This document shows, piece after piece, positions 52,626 to 63,784 of a stretch of 64,000 nt of DNA. Position 1 is the stretch's first letter. Each line of letters opens with the position of its first letter. The translations under genes were made by a program, and so were the position numbers. Under the pieces are notes generated by a model. It saw nothing but the letters and a program-made list of their open reading frames with translations, was not told where the DNA came from and did no database searches. This DNA is from Orientallactaga sibirica (taxonomy: Eukaryota > Chordata > Mammalia > Rodentia > Dipodidae): contig JAEOAD010000024.1 of assembly GCA_036365145.1 (NCBI GenBank), forward strand, positions 16,258,501 to 16,322,500, read 5' to 3'.

Positions 52626-52845
52626 TTCTATTTTTATTTTTATTTATTTATTTAACAGAGAGAAAGAGGGGGGAGAGAGAGAGAGGGAGAGAGAATGGGT
52701 GCACCAGGGCCTCCAGCCACTGCAAACGAACTCCAGATGCATGTGCCACCTTGTGCATCTGGTTAATGTGGGTCCTGGGGAATTGAACCTGGGTCCTTTG
52801 GCTTTGCAGGCAATCGCCTTACCTGCTAAACCATCTCGCCAGCCC
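52626..52845 (-). mobile_element. B2-superfamily SINE, type A (outer)
   Basis: Near-consensus body (CACCAGGGCCTCCAGCCACT, GTCCTGGGGAATTGAACCTG). Ends in CCATCTCGCCAGCCC. Confidence 0.94.
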
Positions 52846-52862
52846 AAAGCCTTATTATTTCT

Positions 52863-53875
52863 GTCACAGCCATGAGATATGCCAAAAGGGAGGAGAAAAT
52901 GAAGTTGAGTGTCAATGTAAATCACAGAGCTCACCCTTAAGAGAAAATTTATAGATACACATATACAAATGCATATGTATCACTCTACACAGTGATAGTG
53001 GCTGCTAATATAAAAAAAAAAAACAGACACAATCAGTCTTTTGAGACTGCATTAATGGCAGTAAACAACACCACCTATGAAATATTCTTGCCAAAATACA
53101 TCAAACCTGAATCTAATCAAGCCTCGCCATCTAAAACCTATTTATAGGAAACAAGGACCCTCAGCAGCACAAAGATGTCATCAACAAACTCCAGATTCTC
53201 GGAAATGTTACAAGATGAACGATCACATTTTGTCAACAACATAATTACCACAAAAATAAGAAAGAAGTGTTGAGGGAGCTTTATATTAATAGAGGCTTGG
53301 CACCTCTGTGGATTGCAGTGTGAAGGTCTTCTTTGGATCTTAAAACTATTTGAAAAACACATGAAGCACTCGAAATTAACAGAAAAGAGTGATGTATTTT
53401 TTAATTATGAAAATTGATGCTATGCTCATGTTTGGGGAAAAAGAGAGCTCTTGGAATCTCATTTGATACCCATCTCCTGTAAATTCATCCTGACTTTAAC
53501 TGTGAGCTCTCACGGCTGAGGATATCAGTAAACAGCTCAGGGAGAAACTGGCACATTATTGACCTCTAAGAGTCAATGTCACTTTCCCAGTGAATGATAG
53601 GAAACATTTAAAAGGAAGCATGGACAGTTTCCTAAAGGATAATTTTCAAAATATACCAATGTGACCCTTAACCCACTATAAAATTAATACATGTCAGAGA
53701 TTTTATTTAATCAATTTATTAATGAGGAAAAGAGATACATATGTGTGCATATATATGTTGGGTTAATAAATGTGAGACTGGCTATCTTGTTATAGGGTAA
53801 TAAAGTACATTAAAGCCACGCTTTCTATAGGAAGAAGTCAAGAGTATCTCTAATAGTCAAAATTCACCTGCATTG
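52863..53875. other. 1-kb AT-rich single-copy stretch
   Basis: No repeat recognised. An A-run lies near 53012-53023. No plausible open frame. Confidence 0.45.
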
Positions 53876-53878
53876 CTT

Positions 53879-54582
53879 TGTGAAACGGGGGTTTAGGGGG
53901 TTCAGGAAAGTCCCTGAACCCCAAGCCCTAGGTTCATGTCTACTAACCAAAGAATTGGACAAAATAAGACTGGGAAGGATAATTATTAAATTATTATATT
54001 TATTGAGGGAGGTACAGGACCAAAGGAAGGAAAATCAAGAGTCAGAGAGGAAAGAAAAGAAAGTATAAAGAGCTCCTGCCATGGGCAGGGCCCGAGGGGG
54101 TAAAGAGCCTGTGTGGGAAGTAGGGGTTCTGGGGTTCTTCCTTCATCTCAGCCCAGCCAGACCAAGGGGAAACTCACCAAAACCCAGAGGTTCACAAGTG
54201 ATGAATGGACCACCAAGAGTTGCCCTCCCCTGGTAAACGTATTTAAAACCTTACAGTGGTGGGCCCTACCTTCTGGCTCAGGTGAGCCACAGAGACAGCT
54301 GGGCTTGGGGCTCCCTCAGAAAGAGGCCAGCCATGAGGCCAAGTTCTGGGAGCTAAACTTGACCAACTGCAATGTCAGGATTAGGAAAGGGAAGCTCCCT
54401 CCCAGGAGGGGTCCAGGTTGTTTGTGAAGAAACAGATCTCCTTTAGGCAAGAGATAAGGAGTCAGATCATTCTTTGATCTCTAGCAAGTGCAGATTGCAG
54501 AGGTTACACATTTCTGCCTTTTCAGGGGCTCAGTCACCCTAACTGCCTAATAAATCTACCTGAGTCCCTCTCACTCTGGACA
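53879..54582 (-). mobile_element. ERV LTR, about 700 bp
   Basis: Read on the minus strand: TG start (TGTCCAGAGTGAG), a TATA-like CTCTTTATAC, a polyadenylation signal in CTCAATAAATATAAT, then a U5-like end closing CCCCCGTTTCACA. The order and spacing suit an LTR. No TSD or internal viral sequence was found, and the family is not assigned. The 104-codon plus-strand frame inside it is on the wrong strand and unsupported. Confidence 0.6.
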
Positions 54583-54722
54583 GGAATCCTTTATCTATTA
54601 AACTTTTCTTTTCTTTTCTTTTTATAAGCTTGTTTTTCCCCCTATAGTGGCATAAATGCAGTCTAGGCAACCGAATGGCATTCACAAGTACGTAGATGGT
54701 ACAGATTAGAAATGGCATGTGG

Positions 54723-54908
54723 GAGCTGGAGAGATGGCTTAGCAGTTAAGCGCTTGCCTGTGAAACCTAAGGACCCCCGTTTGATTCTCCAGGACCCATG
54801 CAAACCAGATGCACATGGTGGCACATGTGTCTGGAGTTTGTTTGCAGTGGCTAGAAGCCCTGGCACACCTATTTTCTCTCTCTCTCTAATAAATTAAAAA
54901 AATAAAAA
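54723..54908 (+). mobile_element. B2-superfamily SINE, type A, with TSD
   Basis: TSD TAGAAATGGCATGTGG (54707-54722) and TAGAAATGACATTTGG (54909-54924), 14 of 16. Short CT stretch. Confidence 0.94.
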
Positions 54909-54924
54909 TAGAAATGACATTTGG

Positions 54925-55335
54925 CTTACCAAAACATGGAGAAGTTGGAGAAAACCCCATCCTTGACATTTTTAATTCCTGGTAATTCAAAACTCAATGG
55001 GACCCCATTTCTGTTGGCAAAGACTGAGTCAAATGGCTACAGCGGAAGGAGGAACAATGGGAGGTAAAGGACACATGTGGGGTTCTGCTGGGAAGAATTG
55101 CCCATTGGCTGCTAAAGCGCAAAGTTGAGGAAGCCCAGGCAGAACTGGTACATTGCTTTACGTGTTCCAGGAAGTACCCACATTGTCTGTGCTGAAGACC
55201 CCAAGGAAAAGCTCCTTGGCTGACATAGGACAGAGTCCGCCCAGAGGGGAGAACACCACTTGTCCCTCCACCACCACCATCCTGCCCTTCTTCTCACCAT
55301 GAGTGGATGGGGAAAAGGAAACAAAAAGTCAAAAT
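54925..55335. other. Single-copy sequence, nothing recognised
   Basis: About 410 bases. The frame at 55112-55354 minus has no domain. Confidence 0.4.
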
Positions 55336-55339
55336 ACAC

Positions 55340-55492
55340 CAGGCGTGGTTGCACAAACCTTGAATCCCAGCACTCAGGAGGCAGAGATAGGAGGATTGTT
55401 GTGAGTTTAAGGCCAGCCTGAGACTACATAGTGAATTCCAGGTCAGCCTGGACTACAGCCAGACCCTACTTTGAAAAAGAACCTAAAAATGC
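55340..55492 (+). mobile_element. B1-like SINE, first of a tandem pair
   Basis: CAGGCGTGGTTGCACAAACC through CCAGACCCTACTTTGAAAAAG. It shares ATTGTTGTGAGTT with the next copy, where most others have ATCGCCGTGAGTT. Confidence 0.92.
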
Positions 55493-55493
55493 C

Positions 55494-55648
55494 AGAAGTG
55501 GTGGTGGACACCTTTAATTCCAGCACTCAGGAGGCAGAGGTAGGAGGATTGTTGTGAGTTCAAGGCCAGCCTGAGACTATATAGTGAATTCCAAGTCAGC
55601 CTGAGCTAGAGAGAAAGAAACTCTACCTACAGAAACCAAAAAAAAAGG
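55494..55648 (+). mobile_element. B1-like SINE, second of a tandem pair
   Basis: GCCAGAAGTGGTGGTGGACA through GAAACTCTACCTACAGAAAC. Shared variants with the first copy suggest local duplication or the same subfamily. Confidence 0.92.
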
Positions 55649-55913
55649 GTAAAAATATCCTGTAAGTGATCCTGGAGGTTACTATTGTTTTATACCATGC
55701 TTAGCACCAAAGCTCTGGGCCTTAAAATAAAATCTTATAGACAATGAAGTTACATTTTTGCACACTCAAGCTTTGAGTATAAAATCTATACCAGTATACC
55801 AGTACAAGAATAGCAAATTGAGTCCCCCACACTAATTAAAAACCTGAGGTTTTTCCCCCCATGGATAGACATGGGCTTGCCCTGGAAAAAGAAAGACTGG
55901 GCAGAAGATAATG
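55649..55913. other. Single-copy sequence, nothing recognised
   Basis: About 265 bases, AT-rich. Confidence 0.4.
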
Positions 55914-55929
55914 AAGAAATACCAGTGGG

Positions 55930-56187
55930 GGGGTGGGAGCTGGAGAGATGGCTTCAGGGTTAAGTGCTTGCCTGTGAAGCCTAAGGATCCCGGTTTGAGG
56001 CTTGATTCCCCAGGACCCACATTAGCCAGGTGCACAAGGTGGCTCATGCATCTGGAGTTCATTTGCAGTGGCTGGAGGCTCTGGCATACCCGTTCTCTCT
56101 CCCTCTATCTGCCTCTTTCTCTCTCTGTCACTCTCAAATAAATAAAAATAAATAAATAAATAAATAAATAAACAAACAAAAGAAAAA
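55930..56187 (+). mobile_element. B2-superfamily SINE, type A, with TSD
   Basis: TSD AAGAAATACCAGTGGG (55914-55929) and AAGAAATGCCAGTGGG (56188-56203), 15 of 16. A small duplication (GGTTTGAGGCTTGATTCCCC) sits at the B-box. Confidence 0.95.
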
Positions 56188-56203
56188 AAGAAATGCCAGT
56201 GGG

Positions 56204-56975
56204 TAGTCTCTCAAAATACCCAAAATGATACTCACCCATGCTCAGCGCATGATGTGAACTTCCACTAAATATAGCATAGAATCTAAAAAATTCCTGGTTA
56301 TTTTAAAGCAGATGTTTTCCATTTATTTCATCTGCCACAAATAGTTGAGTTATATTCAAAAGAAGATAAACGTACCCAGAAAATAGATCATTTGAAATTT
56401 CAACCTGCAAGTGCCTCTTTGCTCTGCAGATGCATGTGTTCCAGAGAGATGGGCAATCTTCTGCCCGATACAATTAAATATGTAGTATGATGAGGATTCT
56501 AAGGAAAAGTAGAGCTAAGACAGAGTGGCCTTCTATTAGGATGAGTATTCTGAAGAGCCTTTCCCCTCGTACAGTGACTTTTGAGCAGTCAGGAAAAAAG
56601 AGAGAGAGAAAAAGAAACACCAGGGGTTTCCAGACAAATGGAATAATTAGCTCCAAAAACCCAGAACTGCAAACGGTCAGAACAACAATAAAGAAGCTTC
56701 AAGGAAGGAGCTAGTGAGCAAAGGTAGAGCACGATGGGAGGTAAGACAGTCAGGGAGCTTAGAAAATACTAATGACATAGCAGCTGGTGGCCATGGAAAG
56801 GACTTTGGGACCAAATTCTGATGAGATGGCAGTGCCTTGGGGAGCTAAGGAAGAGGAGCATGGGATCACATGACTTATCACGTGTTTAAATTTGAGGGTA
56901 AAGATATTACCAAAGCACACCCAGACATCTCACTGGACCAGAGCTGGAACGATGGCGGGGGACAGGAGTGGTCAC
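56204..56975. other. Single-copy sequence, no gene seen
   Basis: About 770 bases. Opposite-strand frames at 56474-56714 overlap and lack features. Confidence 0.4.
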
Positions 56976-56979
56976 CAAG

Positions 56980-57540
56980 CAACGGACAGCATCAACAGGC
57001 TTCTAATGGATAAATACACAATGTGAAGAAGAGTCAAAGGCATCTCCAAGAAGTTTTGACTTGGACTTATCATTTGTTAAAGACTGAGCTTATTAAAAAC
57101 AGCTCTGTAGGGCTGGAGAGATGGCTTAGTGGTTAAGGTACTTGCCTGCGAAGCCTAAGAACCCAGGTTTGATTCCCCAGGACCCATGTAAGCCAGATGC
57201 ACATGCGTCTGGAGTTCATTTGCAGTGGCTGGAGGCCCTAATGAGCCATTCTGTGTCTTCCTCTCTTTCTCTCTCTCTCCAATGAACAAATAAAATATGT
57301 TTTTAAAAAAACCCAGCTCTGTAGGAGAATCAAGAGCGTGTAGGAGAATCAAGAGCGTGGAAAATGTTAAGTTTGGTGTGTTATTATTTGAGTCTAGAAT
57401 ATAGGAAAGGTGTTGTGCCTAAGAATATTCTATGAGTAGAAGTCATCAGCAGGTAGAGTATTTAAAGCCTTGTCCTTTGAGCTCCCCAAGAGAACTTTTG
57501 TCTTGAAGTCCATCTAAATCTATGAAGAAATGGTCTCAAT
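56980..57540 (+). mobile_element. Ancient mammalian repeat fragment, family not assigned
   Basis: CAAAGGCATCTCCAAGAAGT, AAAATGTTAAGTTTGGTGTG and AAGTCATCAGCAGGTAGAGT with GTATTTAAAGCC occur in the order of a widespread ancient repeat. It appears to be the same family as 6119-6420. Interrupted by a SINE at 57111-57313. Confidence 0.45.
57111..57313 (+). mobile_element. B2-superfamily SINE, type A, with TSD
   Basis: TSD CAGCTCTGTAG at 57100-57110 and 57314-57324. Just right of it a 19-base unit, GTAGGAGAATCAAGAGCGT, is repeated directly (57321-57339 and 57340-57358). Confidence 0.95.
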
Positions 57541-59165
57541 TCACAGCCTGAAAAAAAAATCAAATGCACAGCATAGATATTTTGAATCTTTTACATCTGT
57601 CAAAAGTATTTCTGTGAGATAAGAGAGAACTATTTCATCATGACAGATTGTATTCCAGAGAGGTAAGGTCAAAAATCCTGATTTATTGAAATTTTAAACA
57701 ACAACAAAAAAAAACCCTGACATTTCCTTCTTATTGCTTTCTCCCACTTATGATGCTTATTAAAAATACCTGTGCTCCATCTTCTGAAGCAGATATGTGG
57801 CAATTGTCACAGATGCAGCAGTTAAAATCATTCGGTAATGATGTACAAATGATTAGTCATTGTCAATTCATAAAATTGTTACAGCAAATAGAAGGCAACA
57901 GATTATAAAAAACTTTGTTTCCTTTGCCCTTGTGTTTAAGTCACAAAAGCATTTTGCAAAACTTGACTTTACTTCTAAGTCCTGTTCAGATACTTAGCTG
58001 GGGGGACATTAGACTAAGGGCACTGCAGTGCCCTGGGTTTCAATATGCACATGCTAACACCTCAGGGTAAACAGTCATATGCCAGGAAAGGGAAACCTAT
58101 GCGTAACTCATCAGATAGTGCCAACCACCTTGGAACTTCCCACTTTGCAATTCACTCTGCTGTAGCTCACCCTTCAACCAACCTCACCAGTAAACACGGA
58201 TTTGGACCTACCCACGTCATGCATTGTGTGCACTCAAATACTCTTCAATATTTTAGTTTGCCTCAAGTCATCTTTCAACATCCCTGTCAAGATTTTCTAG
58301 AAGCAAGCAGAACATTTGCCAAATATTTCAGTCACCAAATATAAAGGGAACCATGTGATTTATGATGTCTCACAGATAGCCCACGACATATGGATGAGAT
58401 CAATTTGACCCACTAAGAAAGAGGGAGACTTATTTGTGGCTAAACTAGCCAAGTACAAAAAAAATTATAATGGAATTAGAATGTTTTTGTAATCCATGTA
58501 GTAATGCTCTGATTCCTTTTTTCTAAAATGAATCATAGATTATAATTGACAATAATGTTGTGTGAACTGTGAGAAAAATTTGAAAAACATTATTGATAGT
58601 GATATTCCTTTGAATTTGATGTTAGCAATGCTACATTGGCACAAGAGTTACTACATTTACTTAACTTGGACATGGTTCTGAAATTCACATTTGGCTTCAA
58701 AGTAAATGAATACATCTTAAAAAAGACACATTTGAATCAATATGAATGTGAACACAAGAGAAAGAAATATTTTTACTGCTCAAGTTTGTGATTGGAAAAT
58801 ATTAAGTTTGGCAAAACTTGGGCATGAGAAATTTCAACTAGAAATTTTATTAAATGAGAATACAGATCAATTCTTGCCAATGAAAATTATGCATTTGCAT
58901 ATGACATGAGATGGGTTGTACATACAAATCATTGGCCGATTTCAAAGGCTTAGGAGAAGAATAAGCTGATATATTTTATGTTGACTATATGGTGAAATGA
59001 TAAAATTTTGGCTATACCAGATTAAATAAAATAGATCATTAATTAAAGTTGAATACTTATTTCTAGTTTCTTAATGTGAGTACTAGAAAATGTAAAATAA
59101 TACACATGGGAATAAGGGGTGGCTCAACAATGGGTGAGTACTTAGAATGTAAAATGCCCTGAGCT
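57541..59165. other. 1.6-kb single-copy stretch, candidate conserved noncoding DNA
   Basis: No repeat recognised. Homeodomain-like words cluster near 57825-57880 (GTAATGATG, AATGATTAGTCATT, CAATTCATAA). An octamer ATTTGCAT lies at 58893-58900. The frame at 58045-58344 (99 codons) is rich in His/Ser and shows no domain. Confidence 0.4.
58893..58900 (+). promoter_or_regulatory. Octamer motif ATTTGCAT
   Basis: Exact POU-family octamer within TTATGCATTTGCATATGACA. A single 8-mer is weak evidence alone. Confidence 0.3.
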
Positions 59166-59171
59166 GAGTCT

Positions 59172-59345
59172 CCATGAAAGAAGGAGAGGGAGAGAGAGGG
59201 AAGGGGAGGGGAGGGAAAGAGAGGGGGAGGGAAAGAGAGGGGAGGGGAGGGGAGGGAAGGAAAGAGAGGGGAGGGGAGGGGAGGGAAGGAAAGGGAAGCG
59301 GGAGTGGGATGCAAGGCAAGGTAGAGTTGGGTGGAGGGAGGGAGG
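59172..59345 (+). repeat. G-rich polypurine (GGGGA)n tract
   Basis: Repeated GGGGAGGGGAGGGGAGGGAA blocks (59222-59300), with many runs of three or more G on the plus strand, compatible with G-quadruplex folding. No SINE adjoins it. Confidence 0.96.
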
Positions 59346-59349
59346 GTTA

Positions 59350-60820
59350 TCCTGAAACATGAGCAGCAATCATTGTGTTTATGCATTGGAGACTAAGGCG
59401 CAGTAAGCAACCAGCCAGGAACCCATATGCATTAGATGTGATGTGCTTAAATAGGAACTTCAGTGTATATGGCTGGCTTGTTATTATTTTGTTTTTATCC
59501 ATAAGGCATCCATTTTCTTTCTATTGAGACCTTATACCAGAAGTGGGTTCTCCCACCTGAAAAGACCAAATTCAACACTCAGCATCAAACTTGACAATTC
59601 ACAGGGGAAAATACAAAAGATCAAGGTCACAGATGACAGTAAAGAGAGACAGAGAGTATGTCCGTACTACTTTGGAGTGGACCAGGCGCCGAGCCTTTTA
59701 CAAAAGCATTTCCTAAAGAAATCTACCTGAGAACACGACTTGACAAAAAGACATCATACCTTGAGCGAGTACATCATTAAAGATGAATCTTCCTCAAGTT
59801 TCTGTGAGTACTGAAGCGGCACAGACCATGAAGACTTTACAGAAAGATCTCTACAAAGACAGAGGGGAAAAAAAAAAAAAAACTGGCCCTAAGCAGGAGC
59901 CAGGAACTCTGGCAGGCATACTAGTGAAGATTGACCAGCACTGATAAAATAAAAAGGAATGGGAACTAATATAAAAACCCACTATAAACTATTCATAGTT
60001 GGTGCATAATTTATACAGTTATTACTTATAAAGCAAAAACAATACAGAGGTATTATTCCTCAATACAAATTCTTAGTCATGCCTTAAATTTTTAACATTT
60101 TCATGAAAATCTAGTTTAAACTGCCTATCTACAGACAGTTATGGAAAGATACAGGGACCGAGTGGTTTCTCCCTGCTGGGGACTCATACTGGCACCATGA
60201 AAGAACAAAAGTAAGGAAAAGAACTAAACAGTCCCCCAAGAAAGAGATTTCTTCAAAGATATAATTCATACCCTGAAAAGATTTTAAAGAGAAATGGCCT
60301 GAGAATTGGGTATTTGGCTCTGAGTCTCTCTGTCAATGCTCAGCCAGAGAATCTTCTCTTACCCCACTACCCTGTGAAGGTTCTGTAAATAAGCATTCCC
60401 ACCTCTGGGGAATCTTTACCTGTATGAGTCAGGAAGGGTGATCACCTGGCTTTTGAAAAAATGCTCCCAGGGTGGGTCCCACTCTTCTCCTTGCCCACTT
60501 CTGCCTCCACCCCCATTCCCAGACAATTTCGAACCACTGGACTAGATAAATCCCACAGCCCTTCCTGACTAAAACAATCCTGATTCTATGACTCAGTGAA
60601 TCATGAAATAATCTAATGGATATGGTATAATTCAAGGGTTCTCCTGCCCACTGAATTCAATGACATTTGACCATAAGTAGCCTTTAGAGGCTAATGAAGT
60701 TCCCATGACTGAGCACTCCCACCTCTCCCCCCTCAACCAACCAACCTTGGCCACCTCCCCTGCACTTATTCAAGTCAGCTTCACATACAAACGAGACTCA
60801 AATTAAAAAATGAAACCTAA
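59350..60820. other. 1.5-kb single-copy stretch
   Basis: No repeat recognised apart from an A-run at 59868-59882. No plausible gene. Confidence 0.45.
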
Positions 60821-60823
60821 CAG

Positions 60824-61200
60824 GAATGCACAGCGCAGTTGCAGACTATGTACACGGAAAGTACAAAAATCGGTTTTTATTATGAAATTTCTTCTTTTTT
60901 TTTTTTTAGGTAGGGTTTCCCTCTAGTCCAGGCTGACCTGGAATTCACTATGTAGTCTCAGGTGGCCTCGAACTCACGGCGATCCTCCCACCTCTGCCTC
61001 CCGAGTGCCGGGATTAAAGACGTGTGCCACCATGCCTGGCTAAATTTCTTAGAAATGCACCACACATTTGCAGAATAAGTACATGGAAAGTTCAAAAATC
61101 GGTTTTCATTATGAAATTTCTCAGAACTGCACTGCACATCTGCAGAATAAGTACACGCAAAGTACATGCAAAAAAAAATCGGTTTTTATTATGAAATTGC
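60824..61200 (+). repeat. Three-copy tandem repeat of about 72 bp, split by a B1
   Basis: Copies at 60824-60893, 61053-61123 and 61124-61200 share GCAGAATAAGTACA-, GGAAAGTACAAAAATCGG- and TTATTATGAAATT-type words. The third has a small insertion (CATGCAAAAAAAA). A B1-like SINE with its TSD sits after the first copy. The array ends in a CpG-rich patch (GAGCGACTCGCTTTCGCG). Confidence 0.92.
60894..61041 (-). mobile_element. B1-like SINE with TSD
   Basis: TSD AAATTTCTT at 60885-60893 and 61042-61050. Reverse-complement body from the T-rich tail to CCACCATGCCTGGCT. Confidence 0.94.
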
Positions 61201-61690
61201 CCAGAGCGACTCGCTTTCGCGTTGGAGCTTCTCCCTAATGAATCATTTCTCACAGCCTCCCAGCTGTGCTGCCAAGGAGAGCTATCACAGGCCTCCCTGC
61301 CACGACCCCAGTCCCTCCGAAGTCAGATGAGCAAATGGGCTGCCGCTCACCATGCTGAACTCACCATATTGATTTCATGTTTCAGTTAACCAAGAGCACA
61401 GCTTCCATATGTTGTCTTTCTAAAATGTCTGGACATCATTTAGCATATATGACAGGCAAAGTGATGAAGAGTAATCCAACCGATACGCATCTTAAAGTGT
61501 TCTCTTCCTCTCAGGAAGAAAGTGTTGCTTTATTGACAGTATTAGAGCATACTTTGTTTTGATGATAAGGTTTGACATTAAAGCAACAGTAAGGAGTGCA
61601 TTTTGAGAGGAACATGAATGAAAAGAACCTGAAATGTTTTGCCAGAAAACTGAAAACTATAGTGATGTGATACTACGTATTCTTTTGGTT
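61201..61690. other. Single-copy sequence, nothing recognised
   Basis: About 490 bases. A 61-codon frame (61377-61562) has no domain. Confidence 0.4.
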
Positions 61691-62510
61691 TTCATCCACA
61701 ATTCCTTGCTCATGATTCCCTTCCCTGCGGTGGCTATGGAACCAGAACTGGACCTTGGCAGCTCTGATCTGCCTCTACTTTGGGGTGAGCCATAAAGAAA
61801 TTTTCTGACATACCTTGTCAGAAAATAGATGTCAAGAACCCACTGGAGACGGTCTCCTGCCCTATGTGAAGGAGGAAAGCTGGGCAGACCAAAAATCTGA
61901 ATAGACAGGCCTTGCTGGGTTTCCCCACCCAGTCTATTAGCATTAGGTATGCAATGAAATCTCTACAAAATCCAAAAATTAAAGGAGTCTGAGAGCTTCG
62001 TAACAGGTTCCTGATGGGGGGGACCAAACAGGGAATGGAGGCTCCTCAGCTCTGCACACACATGGCATCTTGCAGTGTCCTCTGTAATAAACACACATCT
62101 CCCTGAGTCCTATTAGCAGCTCAAGAAAATTAACTGAGCCCCAAGAGAGGATTTGGGAATGCTGACTTACAGCTGGTTAGTCAGAAACACAAATAAAACA
62201 CTCTTGGGTGGGCTGGAGAGATGGCTTAGCGGTTGAGACATTTGCCTCCAAAGCCAAAGAATCCCAGTTTGACTCTTCAGGACCCATGTAAGCCAGATGC
62301 ACAAGGGGTGCATACATACATGGAGTTCTCTCTCTCATTCTTTCTCTCCCTCTCCCTCTTTCTCAAATAAATAAATAAATAAATAATATATTTTTTAAAA
62401 AACCACTCTGGGGACTTGCAAGTAGAAGAGGTAGTCCTGGGGACTGAGACCCCAACTTGTGGCTGCCTTCAGATGTTGTCACTGTAGAATTGGAGGCTAT
62501 TCAGCCCATG
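61691..62510 (+). mobile_element. Ancient ERV LTR-like fragment, split by a SINE
   Basis: CTGTAATAAACACACATCTC, CCTGAGTCCTATTAGCAGCT, CTTACAGCTGGTTAGTCAGA and, beyond the SINE, GGTAGTCCTGGGGACTGAGA follow an old LTR 3' half that I recall from mammalian genomes but cannot name with confidence. Diverged and without internal sequence. Confidence 0.45.
62211..62400 (+). mobile_element. B2-superfamily SINE, type A
   Basis: GGGCTGGAGAGATGGCTTAG through CAAATAAATAAATAAATAA. It lacks the segment TTCATTTGCAGTGGCTGG and goes straight to the CT stretch. An approximate TSD (AACACTCTTGGG and AACCACTCTGGGG) is visible. Confidence 0.93.
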
Positions 62511-62639
62511 TCTGCTTCAGAACTGGTTATTGGTTTGCTGTTGAGGATAAATCCTCACATCTTTTGGATTCAAAAAGTGATGTGTCTTGAGTGCATGTGA
62601 GGTGTCTTGGTCATTTTTTGTTGTGAAGGGGAGAGTTTT

Positions 62640-62714
62640 GAGGTAGGGTCTTACTCTAGCCAATGCTGACCTGGAACTCACTCTATAATCCCAGGCTGGC
62701 CACCACACCCAGCT
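62640..62714 (-). mobile_element. B1-like SINE, internally deleted
   Basis: GAGGTAGGGTCTTACTCTAG through ATAATCCCAGGCTGGCC joins directly to ACCACACCCAGC. The middle is missing. Confidence 0.85.
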
Positions 62715-62844
62715 CAGTCAGTTTTGTTTGCCTACTATAAATTCAGACAGGTGAGCCCATCTTAGAAACTGCTAGACTGACAACAAAGTGATATATAAAC
62801 CCAAATGAAAGCAATGCTTTTGTTCTCATTTTGCAACATAAGAT

Positions 62845-63086
62845 TTTTTTTGAGAGAGAGAAAGACAGAGAGATAGAGATAGAGAGAGAGAGAGAATGGG
62901 CATGCCAGTGGCTTCTCAGCTGCTGTGAACGAACTCCATATGCATATGCCCCCCTGGTGGGCAAGTGTGGCATTGCACCCTTGGGTCACTTTTTGCATCT
63001 GGCTAAATGTGGGACCTGGAGAATCGCATGGGCATTCTTAGGCTTGGCAGGCAGGTGCCTTAATCACTAAGCCATCTCTCTAGCCC
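62845..63086 (-). mobile_element. B2-superfamily SINE, type B, with TSD
   Basis: CAACATAA at 62834-62841 and 63087-63094 forms the TSD core. The type B segment is present in reverse. The CTCF-like core is spoiled by an extra G (CCACCAGGGGGGC). Confidence 0.93.
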
Positions 63087-63094
63087 ACAACATA

Positions 63095-63350
63095 ATTTTT
63101 GATATTACTTCTCTATTTAGATAATTTACAGATAATAATAAAGTCCAAAGACAAGGGTGTAATATAGCTTAAATTTATATATATCCAAAGTGCTATAATA
63201 AAAAAAAGCAAAGCAAGTATCTTTGTTGGTGTCCATTGTATCACTAGCATACTTATTTGGAAATATAACTAAATGAGGTCACCAACTAGAAGTTGTTATA
63301 AACTTTCCTGTGACTGGACATGAAATAACACAAGGAAGAAACCTACAGAC
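63095..63350. other. AT-rich sequence, nothing recognised
   Basis: About 255 bases between SINEs. Confidence 0.4.
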
Positions 63351-63351
63351 A

Positions 63352-63720
63352 GGACTCAGAAAATAATTCAGTGAATGAAGCCCTTTCTGTGCAAGTGTAA
63401 GGACCCAAGTTTGGATCCCCAGCACCCATGTAAATTCTGGGTGAGCATCACAGCCCACCTATAATTCCAACATTAGAGAGGTGGAATCAAGGGATCCCTG
63501 GAGAAAGCTGTCTAGCTAAACTAGCTGAATCCATGACCTTTGGGATAAAATGAGAGACCCTGTCTCAGTAAATAAGGTAGAGAGAGATCAAGGGAGACAC
63601 CTAACAGCAACTCCTGACCTCCACATGCACTCATGTGCATAGGCATCTACACACTCATATACCCACACACACATGAAAACACATAGATATGTGCAAGCCC
63701 CCCCCCACACACACACGAAA
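63352..63720 (+). mobile_element. B3-like SINE with CA-rich tail
   Basis: GGACTCAGAAAATAATTCAG, AAGTTTGGATCCCCAGCACC, GAGAGACCCTGTCTCAGTAA and CTCCTGACCTCCACATGCAC. The tail is CACTCATG- and CA-rich with a C-run at 63699-63706. Confidence 0.8.
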
Positions 63721-63784
63721 ACTATAGACAATGTCATATTTGATTTTCATTTGTTGTTGATACCTTTTACTCTAAAGTTTTAAA

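Larger units (their letters stand above)
52327..52845 (-). mobile_element. Nested SINE pair within one TSD
   Basis: A TSD with one mismatch, AAAGCCTTATTACTTCT (52311-52327) and AAAGCCTTATTATTTCT (52846-52862), encloses two minus-strand SINEs. A type B copy (about 52340-52625) lies in the tail of a type A copy (about 52626-52845). Confidence 0.88.

Noticed and set aside
54113..54427. 104-codon plus-strand frame
   Set aside because: It lies in antisense orientation within an apparent ERV LTR and has no domain.
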